DNA of 64,000 nucleotides, taken from positions 20,026,001 through 20,090,000 of the forward strand of contig JBANAY010000003.1 in NCBI GenBank assembly GCA_037952775.1, given 5' to 3'. Under the pieces are notes generated by a model. It saw only the letters and a program-made list of their open reading frames with translations. It did no database searches and was not told the DNA's origin. The position numbers and the translations under genes are program-made. Numbering within the stretch: position 1 is the first letter of the stretch; each line of letters starts with the position of its first letter. The DNA comes from Clonostachys chloroleuca (taxonomy: Eukaryota > Ascomycota > Sordariomycetes > Hypocreales > Bionectriaceae). Positions 11,426 through 21,090 of the stretch are shown here, in pieces.

Positions 11426-12133
11426 GATGGAGATTTGTTCAGGGTTCAGTTGTCTGCTTGATTGTGTCAAGGACCGCCGATAAACCCATAAGCCAAACTC
11501 AACGGGATGTACTCGTTTAGTTTTCGATCAGAGATAAGGCCCGAGAAAATTAAAGATGATATGAATACCATGAGCAATATCTTGTCAGACGTGACAGTCT
11601 GGGCTCTGTCAAGTCCACCCATAGATCAAAGATGCCTCCTCACTCCACATTCTCCATGGGCCACAAAGCTTGACTAAAGGCATGGATGTTATCATGTATG
11701 CATAGGCGCTAGCTTTGTCCGAGGGATAATATTATCCACCTCGCCACAGGGACGAGATAGCGATGAGCGGGGCGTGGAACGACGCAGGGAAAACCCAGGC
11801 GACACGCTAACTCCACCAGCAACCACTTTGACAATCCAGGCGATGGCGGGGATGGTGATAAGGGGTGAGGCCCAGTCGATCAGGGTATCCCCGACAAATG
11901 GCCCTCGTCTTATCACGATGCCCCGGTTTTCTCGCTGGGTGTATCCTCCCCGCCTTGTCGGTGTTAGAAAGATGTCTGGCCCCATCCGTCGCTCATGTTT
12001 TCCTCCATCTTGTTCACCCTTTTACAACGCACCACCTCCGCATTCCACATCCAGCCAGCGGTCAGTTCACTCCATCCGAGAGACTGATCCTGCCTGGCAT
12101 CAACAGCAAGCAAGAGGTAGCGATAAGAGATGA
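11426..12133. promoter_or_regulatory. divergent promoter of aldolase and cluster regulator
   Basis: A 708-bp spacer between head-to-head genes. It holds the perfect 14-bp palindrome GGATAATATTATCC at 11724-11737, two GATAA cores head to head, which could bind a GATA-type nitrogen regulator. Further GATAA cores lie near 11535 and 11858. No coding region is supported. Confidence 0.45.
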
Positions 12134-14358
12134 ATGATGAGATCGCCTCCGACTTCTGGGCCCCGAAAGCACAGGAAGACATTCACGGGATGCTGGACAT
12201 GCCGCTCTCGGAAGGTCAAGTGCGATGAGGCGAGGCCAACCTGCCTCCAATGCCGATCAAAGAGTCTGTTCTGCCAAGGATATGGAGTTCGACTGCAGTG
12301 GGTTCCTTCCTCTGAGGGAGGAATCGACCATGATGCACCTCGCATGAAGATTCAACGGAGCCAGGTCACAACTAGTACGTGTAGAATGAAAACCCAGGCT
12401 GAATTCAAGTCCCCGTTGGCTAAGATAACGCCTTGCAGAGCATAATTGCCAGTCTTTCGAATCGGCCGAGATAGATGACATTCTTGATTCGATCGACGCC
12501 TACGAGCCGCTGGAGCCTTCTGCTCCTGGCTCTGGCGACCACTTCTTTATCCACAACTTTGGAGTTTTGAACCCCTGTCCCCTCTCCCAAGTACCAGTGG
12601 AGAGATTACCTACAGTTGTCATTCCTGACGAGCACGATTCGTCCATGGCCTCAGATGAAGGTTCGCCATTTGAGAGTATTGCCAACGACCACCTGAATGC
12701 TGAGCAACTTCACTCAACACACCTCGATGGCGCAACACCCCCTTTATTCCTGAGCGAGGACGACTCTCATGCATCGCAAGCAGACTTTGGTTCTAGTATT
12801 TTGTTTGATGCCATTTCACCATCATTCTTCGACGCTCCCAACTTCACCGTAGAAGCAGTGAACGGCCATGACTCTGAGCCGTTGCAAGACTCAGGAGCCG
12901 TGCCTCTACAGCACTATGAATGGGCCTCGACTGGTAGTGCTTTGATCCGTAACCCATGCTCATCATATTTGCCGGAGCAGGAACAGTTCCTCATGTACCA
13001 TTACACCCACCGAGCCGTGAACCTTTTCTGCGTGATTGATAACCGGAAGAGTCCATGGAAAACAATACACTTACCGCGAGCGATGCAAAGCATTGGACAA
13101 CTGAGTATCTCAGGGTCGAGCTCATCCATTAGAAACGCCCTACGAAATGCACTCCTCTCTATAAGCGCCTTCTACCTCTCCAACGAGGGGAAATCCCGTT
13201 TCTGTCCCGATGATGCCGCAAAGTGGGCGCGGCAAGCAACAATCCTCCGAGGCAGGGCCATTGAATTGCTCAAAGATGCAGTGAACACCGACTTCAACAC
13301 TAAATGCATACCCAAATACAAAGAGTTCTTAGCTACCATGCTTTCAATGATTACGATTAATGTAGGGAAGCCATCCTCTGTATCATATCGAAGTTCTCCA
13401 AGCTAACTTTGACGACAACGCACAGGTTATGTCGGGAGACACAAGCACATGTGGTGTTCACCTGGACGGCGCTTTTCGCTTCATGACACAGGCAAAGACG
13501 TGGAAGACCAAGTTCTCTCCCAAGGCGCTTGCACTCCATCGCATCTACTTCTATCTGCAGGCCATATACGAAAGCACCGCTCTCCATTATCATGAAATCG
13601 GGTCTTCTTCCCATCAGTCCATCGATGCGGGTGCGCAACGACCACTGAGGTTGACATTACGAGACGGCATCGACCCAGCCGCCACAACTCTCTCACAGTA
13701 CGCTCGATTATCGATCGAGTCTACCTTAAAAATGAGCACATACGAGTGCATTTACGGGGTTCCCCAGAACCTCTTGGTACTCTTCTTTGAGAGCACGCGG
13801 CTAATCCGACGAGTTTTCTCCTTTCAGAAAAAGGAGGGCAAGGGAAATATGTCTGCTGAGCTTGTGAGCTACTGTGACGATCTAGAACAGTCAATAATGG
13901 ACTGGCCCATTGACACTGAACTGCAACGTTGCCGGTTGGATACTTCAGGCCCGAGCTACGACATTATACGGCACACAACTTGCGCTTTCCACAATGCCCT
14001 GATCATCTACTTTGCACAGCATATCCGACGCCTCAGCTATAGATACCTACATCAGTATGTGCAAACCGTGCTCGAGAACATCGAGGCGATAGAGAAGATC
14101 AAGGCAGAATCAAGGATCTTGGCGGCACCGATATACTGGCCCGCGTTTATCGCTGCGAGCGAAGCTTTCAATGAGGCCTTGCAGAACCGCTTCAAGACTT
14201 GGTATGATCAGGTTGAGGTGTACGGGATCGAGGCAAGGAGATCAGGGATACAGGTGCTCTTGGAGGTATGGAAACGCGGCCCTACGACTGGAGCCGATAT
14301 GACGAGCCGGTGGCGGATGGTTGTAGAGGAGACTGAAGCTCACCTGATGTTAAGTTGA
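12134..14358 (+). CDS. Zn2Cys6 transcription factor, likely cluster regulator
   Basis: Exons 12134-12374, 12439-13361 and 13426-14358 encode 698 residues. Residues 19-46 form the binuclear zinc cluster C-WT-C-x6-C-x6-C-x2-C-x6-C (GCWTCRSRKVKCDEARPTC). The long middle and C-terminal part (MITINVMSGDTSTCGVHLDG, PLRLTLRDG) matches the fungal-specific regulatory domain of the Acr2/PF11951 group. Such proteins bind CGG-containing sites in the nucleus. The first ATG of the pair at 12134/12137 is chosen; an ATG at 12130 is in another frame. It lies in the middle of the catabolic gene set and is the obvious candidate activator, although no binding site was identified. The MITE at 14.4 kb follows its stop. 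Confidence 0.88.
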
Positions 14359-14439
14359 AGCGCAAAATCAAATGAAGTAAAGCTAAACATTTTGTGATGC
14401 GATTACGTGAAGTCAGTGCACAGAATACATGACTAGGTA

Positions 14440-14669
14440 TTCAAGCGAGTGACATCAAACATGGCACACCAAAGCTCTGTTCATGCAAGTCAGAGACCTT
14501 ATTTTCTTGTCAATAGTAAAAAACACGATAATAAGCAAATTAATCATTATTATTCCACAGTACTTAAGTTATTATTATATTTCTGGTTGATTGATTGTTT
14601 TTTCATTGTGTTCCGAAAAATTCAACGCTGGAGGTTGTAGGCGAGCCATGTTTTATGTCAGTCGCTTGG
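14440..14669. mobile_element. MITE, ~230 bp, TA target site duplication (copy 1)
   Basis: Imperfect terminal inverted repeats of ~28 bp bound the element. The left arm begins TTCAAGCGAGTGACATCAAA, and the right arm read on the other strand begins CCAAGCGACTGACATAAAAC. Both continue with ATGGC. TA dinucleotides flank both ends (14438-14439 and 14670-14671). The centre is A/T-rich and non-coding. The features fit a non-autonomous Tc1/mariner (pogo/Fot)-type element. It lies between the regulator and transporter genes. A related copy lies near 58.8-59.0 kb. Confidence 0.7.
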
Positions 14670-14842
14670 TATTCACAGACACAAAGTGTATTAACGCTGG
14701 AAAAGAAATGATATTCCATAAATTATGTATCTGATTTCTAAACTGATCAACCACGCATCTCATAGGCAATATTCCACGCCAAGAGTTTCAACTACTCATA
14801 ACAATCAGAGCCGTGATAAACACCAGTGGCTAGGCATTAGCC

Positions 14843-16679
14843 TTAATGTCCGAGACCCTTGGCTCTGGCCCGGTCGACCTCCCGCCAGTACTTGGCCGCA
14901 GTCTTCTCTCGCATAGAGCGTCCAAACCGGGTCATGACAAAGATAGAGGCGTTCCACACCAGAGAAATTCCCGCCACGACGCAGTACACAACGAGGTAGC
15001 CGCTAGCATTCAACCATGGGGTGATGCCGAAGTTGATGGCAAAGGACAAGGTGTTTCGGATGATGACGCAAGTCGTGACCATTTGGCCTGCCAGCTCGGG
15101 ATAGCTGCCGATAGCGTAGTTGAGCGCACCGGCAACGGACAAGGACGAGTTGATGGCCAGGGTGAACTGGGTAAAGGCCAGAGCGAACCAGTGGAGGTGA
15201 TAGGTGATGGCGAGGCCGTAAAGGATCATGCTGGCAGGGACGAGAATGCAGCTGAGAGTGAAGAGGTAGAGGGTGTGCTCTGGTTCGGAAATTCCGCCGT
15301 TGCGGCGAGCCAGCTTGATGGTAAGTATGCTGCCAATCTTGCCGCAGTAAAGACCTCTGTTACGCCGCGAGTGTTAGTCATTGATCTGTGAGATACTCAT
15401 GCAGCAGATGTGGCAGACTTACCCAATGATGGTACCTAGGATACCACCAGCATAACCACCTGCGACACCTGCCGTGGTGAAACCATACTCGGTTGTGTAG
15501 ATGGTACCGATAGTGGCGTTTTGCATGCCCGTCCAGACAAGGTTATTGGCTCCATACATGAGACTAGGTATGAAGTTAGCAAAAGCCTTGATATCACAAG
15601 AAAGAAAGAAATGGAAACTTACCCAGCGTAGACAACAGAAGGATAGGTGAAGCCCTTGAAAGGAGCAATGATAATATCGAGGAAACGATTAGGTCGCTTC
15701 TTGTCCTTGATTCCAAGCTTCTGCAGGTATGTCTTCTTGGCCCACTGAACTTCACCTCGCTCCGTATCGGCAACGGCAGTAGTGACCGTCTTCTCCTTCG
15801 ACTCAGCGCCCTTGTCCGTTGATGAAGCATCGGAAGTCTGGACATTGGTAGCAGCTCTCGGGTGAGCATCGTGCTTCCGGTCATAGTTGGTCTCCTCCAT
15901 GAGGAAAAAGCAGTAGACGAACGCAATGGCGTTGAAGATGGCGCACCACCAGAGCGTCCATTTCCATCCCATGCCGACGTTGATGAAGCCGGAAAGCATA
16001 GGTGCCAGCTTGCCGCAGAGGGCCAGAGACCAGCCATACCAGGCAAGATACTGAGGGCGCTGATGAGCGAACCAGATGTCGGTGATGGAGATTTCGGCAA
16101 GAGACTCGACGGGGGCACCGAAAAATCCTAGCAGGATTCTATTGGCGAGGTATGGGCCTGAGGTAGTGCACAGGGGAGCACAAGCCAGAACGATGACATT
16201 GGCGACGAGCGAGAAGAGATACGTAGGTCGTTTTCCGTACTGAAGCGCAACAGCTTGCCAAAGTACACAGCCCCAGCCGTAGAAGAGAAACTGTAGCATG
16301 TTAGGGTAATTTTTACGTCTCCCTTTCTGCGCGAAACTTTTCAACTCACCATGATACCAGTTCCATTGTTAATGTCGGTCAAACTGAGCGAGGTATGAAG
16401 ACGGATAGGCGTTACCACTGAGTACACAGCGCTGGACGGGATCGCGATCATGATCGTATACATGAGCACACAGCTGGTTGCGAGCAACTTGCGCTTGCGG
16501 GACCAGTTGAGGGGATCCTCAGGGTCCTCACTAGGATGAGGGACCAAGATGATATCGTGTTGACCTTTTCCATCGGCGTGCTTTGCAAGTTTGGTTCCAT
16601 CCATGTCAATGAGACGAACGGTTCCCGGGGTGGGCCGCTCAATCGCATCAGCATCCATGGTCGAATTGCTGCCGGCCAT
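14843..16679 (-). CDS. MFS transporter of the catabolic cluster (12-TM drug/polyamine type)
   Basis: Exons 16350-16679, 15623-16290, 15423-15563 and 14843-15356 encode 550 residues. A hydrophilic N-terminus of about 75 residues contains HPSEDPEDPLNWSRKRK, the usual sequence ahead of helix 1 in fungal DHA1 carriers. Membrane segments follow, with a long charged central loop (about residues 240-300) between helix sets 1-6 and 7-12. QYGKRPTYL is the A-like motif after helix 2. The family includes fungal polyamine and drug carriers (TPO/HOL1-like), so an amine-like cargo would suit the cluster, but direction and substrate are inference. Introns are 59-66 bp. It is transcribed toward the regulator gene, from which the MITE separates it. 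Confidence 0.87.
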
Positions 16680-17822
16680 GACTGACGATGGCTACCGGAC
16701 CAATGTTAGGGTTGACTGTGGAAAGAAAATAGAGAAGAACAATAAATTGTCGGCAAGGGTGATGAGTCTAATTCTCTTGGACCTGGTGGTGAGAAAAAGA
16801 AAGTTGCGAAGTGAGGAATGACGGGGTTTTCTATTCGTAAAATCCGACCACGGAGAGACAGAGGCAAATGCGAGCTGAGATAAGAAGCACCAATAGTTGC
16901 TCTTGATGTCTAACGATCTTGAAAGGTTGCATTCCGCCCCTATGGGTTCGCTTGCCTGCCTGTCATCGAACTATGCCAGTCTTCAATGTCTGGGGTTGAA
17001 GGAACCGCTCTCGATGAGGAACCACGCGATTGGGAGTTGTGCCACGGACTGGGGTCATCTGCCAAATCAGCTATGACTCGTCACTCCGGAAGAGATGCGG
17101 CGGCAATACTTAGCGAGAGGCTAAGAACTGGGACAGGACCAGACCTTGTCCTTCCCCGAGTCTCAGGAAGCGGCATTCCCCTGCTTTGATTACCTTATCG
17201 TCTATTGGCTGGACTGTTTTGACCGGTCATGAATATTCTAGGGAGATAAGTGCCTTAAGCTTGGGTTCCAAGTGGACTCTGTGGGGTCTGTTATCACTCT
17301 TTCGCTCGTCATTACTCCATTTCTTATCGCGGCATTTTCTCCCTTGTTTCTTGAGTCATGTTAGAGCAGTGACCAACCAAAGATAACCCAAAACTAATCG
17401 TACACTCGCCATAACAAATGAGCCGCTTATTTATCGATAACTCGATTGTTAGGCAAAGTCTTGCCATTGTTTAATAGAATACTTTTCTGTCACCGGGAGA
17501 GTGTTTCCGGCGAGGGTTGCAATGACAGCCCCATCTACATGGGTCATGTCCACACAAGCCCCGGTCTGATAGCGATGGAGTCGATGGTGGAGAAGACATC
17601 TGGGGTCGCGAAGCGAGGCAAGGAAATAGCACGAATATCGGCAGGTCATATTGAAAACCATTGCGATGTTGAGGTGGAATATGGGGAGTAGAGCGGCGAA
17701 GCAGAGCCAGGGCATCCACGAGTAAATTTTTGATACAGGACTGAGACATGGGTTGTTGACACTAGGTCAAGATTCTACTATTTGTGAACGTGTTTTTCTT
17801 GATTCTGTATGATTCTATCGAT
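16680..17822. other. intergenic region between transporter and amidase
   Basis: Holds the transporter promoter and the 3' end of the amidase gene. A CCAAT box lies near 16699. The four short ORFs here have no recognisable domain, and no further gene is supported. Confidence 0.4.
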
Positions 17823-19744
17823 TCACTTCCTTCCCATGGCTCTTTCAATCTCGGTCAACGCGGCGAGAACCTTCTCGTCATGCTGCCTTTTCCCAACAAC
17901 TTGGAGACTAATCGGAGCCCCTTGGTACGTGTCGGGGTCGTAGAGATCGTACACAAATTTGTCTTGCTCATTCTTGGGTGTGTAAGTAGCGTCCTTGGGA
18001 TCTTTGGCCGCGTCAACTGTGGTGACAGGAAAGACAGCCGAGGGATAATCCAAAAGATTCCACTGTGCTGTATAGCCCCAGTAACGAGAGTTTCCATGAG
18101 TAGATGCTGCACCAAAATAAGGCGGGCATATAATCACGTCGACCTCCTTCCCATCATCCTTCTTGCTATCCCGCCACGCCTTGGCATACCTCGCACGATA
18201 CTCATCTCGTTGACAACACAACTGAAAAATTGATTAGTGTGACCAGACGTCCTATGAATTCAAGAGATATCAAACTCACCTTCCACAGCTCATGTTGTGT
18301 CAGTTCCTTTACCGTAGGCTGTTCAAGTATAATCCACCTAGTCAGGTCCATAAGGGGCTCTCCGGCGTCTTCGATCAAGCTCAAGACTTCCTTGCCGCCA
18401 TCTGGCCAGTAAAGAGCCGATAACAGATCCCAAGCTCCTTTGTGGTCAAGGGGTTCGCAATCCCAGTCGACAACCGTCATACCCGCTTTCCTGCAGGCAT
18501 CTGCAACCTCCCGTAACGCCCGAGTCATTGGTGGATGAGGCTGGACAACCCCATCCCACCACTGTATGGCAACCTTGAGAGGTTCCGTGAACTTGTGAGG
18601 TATCCATTCCTTAACGGTAATAGACGGGTCGATATTCCAGGGCTCTGCGCCAACAGCGACTTTCATGAAGAGCTCTAGAGCATCACGGTCTACAGCCATG
18701 GGGCCTGGGCAGCCAGGAATCGTCTCTCTCCCACCATTGGCAGCTCGCAATCCTGTCGTTGCGATTCGCTTAGCGCTGGGCCTAAGAACTCCTGGTTAGA
18801 AAAGCTCTGCTATATCCTTCACCTGCTTCTTTGGCGCGTGGCTCCGTTCCACAGATAGCACGATCATTGCAAACTCACTTGAAACCATATACACCGACAT
18901 GGGCGGCTGGACAGCGAATGCTGCCTCCAATATCTGAACCAACACCCTGTGTTTTATTAATGTCGTTCTTGTTTACCACAAATATTCATGTGATTTTGCG
19001 AGAACTTACCAAGATGCTCCCGCGCAAACCAAGAAGCGCGGACTCTCCACCGCTACTGCCACCAGGGGTAAGATCTCGGTTGTACGGGTTAGTTGTCCGT
19101 CCATAGATAGGGCTCTCCGTCTCCAGATGCATGATAGCCTGAGGCTGAGTTGTTCTTGCATAGAAGACGCAGCCCTCTTCCCAAAACGTATCGTACAGGA
19201 GGTTAGACCCATGCGGCTTCCCGATCCAGGCCCCAAACGAAGCCGATGTGGTGACGTTGGGTCCGACCATACCCTGATGTTCTTTAGCGGAAATTGGTAA
19301 ACCAAAAAGTGCACCCTTTGGTTCGGGGAGAGAGTCCAAGTGCTTTGCACGGGCGATTGCTTCATCCCACATAAGCTCAACCAGACAGTTTGTCTAGTAG
19401 GACAATTGTCAGCCTTCCAATGATTTCTTTTTCTTTAAGAGTTTTGAAAGAAGTCATACCGTAATATGGGCTAACGCAGCTCGCCGTAAAAAGGCCCTGG
19501 TGACCTCCTCCACTGATAACGCTCTCTCCTTCAGCGCGGACAAAAGTTCGGTGATGGTGTACTTCTCTGTGATCTCAATCTCTTTTGAAGATAATACAGC
19601 CTTAGGTAGGTCCTGGCTGCTCAGCGGCAGCTCAGCAGGCAGACCTTTCAACTTGGGCTCGACCTTGGCGACAGAGGCATCTCGGTTGGCTCTGGCCCAA
19701 TTTGCCTTGTCCTCAAACGAGATGTAAGGGCAAATGCTCGTCAT
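17823..19744 (-). CDS. amidase signature family hydrolase
   Basis: Exons 19460-19744, 19010-19393, 18879-18946, 18280-18781 and 17823-18221 encode 545 residues. The Ser-cisSer-Lys triad is visible: Lys132 in PISAKEHQG, cis-Ser208 in PGGSSGGES and nucleophile Ser232 in GSDIGGSIR. The junction at residue 223/224 falls inside the signature and confirms the splice sites. The fourth exon must begin after TTCTTAG (18782-18788), because the nearer AG brings an in-frame stop. Such enzymes hydrolyse carboxamides to acid plus ammonia or amine in the cytosol; fungal relatives include acetamidase-type proteins. The start is the ATG at 19744 (MTSICPYISFEDK). Its place in the cluster suggests release of the amine used by the amine oxidase (inference). 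Confidence 0.9.
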
Positions 19745-19881
19745 CTTGGAAACGTGATCAGATTCAATTGCTTCGTGTTCTATCACAAGCCAACAAATAA
19801 TAGTAAGAAAATACACACGAGGATGTAGTCGACTTCCGCCACTAATAGTAGAGAATTGGTAATGCAAAGAACCGAGAGTAA

Positions 19882-20339
19882 TCAATAAATATCCCCTCTT
19901 GTAAACCGTCCCCTCCCCACTAACATGAATCGTGTGATAGGCGAACCCGCCGGGTCCACGATCCCACCCATTCTGTCATGGCGAGCGTTATCAGCGAAAT
20001 AATTACCTCTAAGCTAGCCACTTACAGCAGGTTGGGGAAGGGCAATACCTAGCGACGCATATCGTTGTCCCCGCAGGTGTAGTGATGACTACGGTTTTCT
20101 TATCGGGATGAGCCAGATCTATCGAAATGGCAATTGGCGCTGGGTGCACGTCAGTCTTCCACTGACAGCGGCTGGCCAGCGCAATGAGAACACCCAAGAA
20201 ATTACATATGTAGTAAGGCACACAGCGATCGAGTCAACATACGCTCAAGTACAGTGAAGTCTCCAGTAATTGCACCACTGTACCAGTCGCTAGAAAGATT
20301 CCATGAAAAGGCTATTTTCCATACTTCTTCATCATCCAT
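19882..20339 (-). CDS. small hypothetical protein upstream of the amidase
   Basis: A three-exon model (20253-20339, 20049-20161, 19882-19972) gives 96 residues in a continuous frame. It starts MDDEEVWKIAFSWN, includes KKTVVITTPAGTTICVAR and ends shortly after GGIVDPAGSPITRFM. Donors are GTACTT and GTATTG, acceptors TGTCAG and GACAG. The first donor is not strong, and an alternative donor nearby would change a few residues. No family is recognised. It is acidic at the N-terminus, has no signal peptide or membrane segment, and lies 137 bp ahead of the amidase start on the same strand. Moderate doubt remains about the first intron. Confidence 0.4.
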
Positions 20340-21090
20340 TTTGACATTTAAAAAAAATAACAAAGAAAGAATTTCAAGAGGCAATTGAATAAAAACAAAC
20401 AAGTCATTCTCAGGTAAACTCAAGTTTTGTCTCGAGCGCAATAATAGCAAATAACCTCCAGCCCCCGCTTGGTCTAGATCTGTTAGATAAATATGCGCTT
20501 TTTTTTTTTTGGATATAATAGAAATTCATTTCGTTGAGATAGTGAGGTTATTACCGTGTCTGTCAGTATGCTCCTTCATCGGTCTAGGGTATGAAATAAA
20601 ATCTGGCGGACCCCTCTCGACTTCTTCGCGAATGAATCACGATGTGGATGTGGCTGCGTAGAAGCCTTCTTGATGGCCTCAACATCGCATTCCTATTTTA
20701 AATGTTTCTATATACGGATCCATCATACCGATGGTCAAAATTCAACTTGGTAAGTCCTTGAAGTAATTTAGAGGTGTCTTTTTCGGGCGTGACTAGGAGC
20801 CCTAGAGGCAATTTCAATTGCTGACCTAATCCTCAAGCCACTCTACGCGTCGACGCGTCGGTGCGCGGCCCCTGAGTATCCCGCATCAAGCCGAGAACTG
20901 CCATGATTAACCGCAGCCTTTACCACCGCTCCAGAGCTGTTTGGCGTTGCAAGACTGACAACCATGGGTCTCTTAGCACCTAATACCTCATCGACATACG
21001 ATGACCCCGAAAGCGCCTGGAGAGCTGCCGATGACTTTGCCTTTTAGTAGGGCTACGCTCTTTGTAAGCCTATGAGAGGTTACGAGGACG
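20340..21090. other. A/T-rich spacer before the Mutator remnant
   Basis: No gene is supported. There is an A/T-rich part at 20340-20560 with a T11 run near 20500, then more mixed sequence. The 5' end of the decayed transposon may lie in its right half, but no terminal inverted repeat was found by eye. Confidence 0.35.

Noticed and set aside
3527..20339. Identification of the cluster as a Fusarium benzoxazolinone-degradation (FDB) locus
   Set aside because: Some gene types overlap in general character, but neither a metallo-beta-lactamase nor an N-acyltransferase is present, so the identity is not supported.
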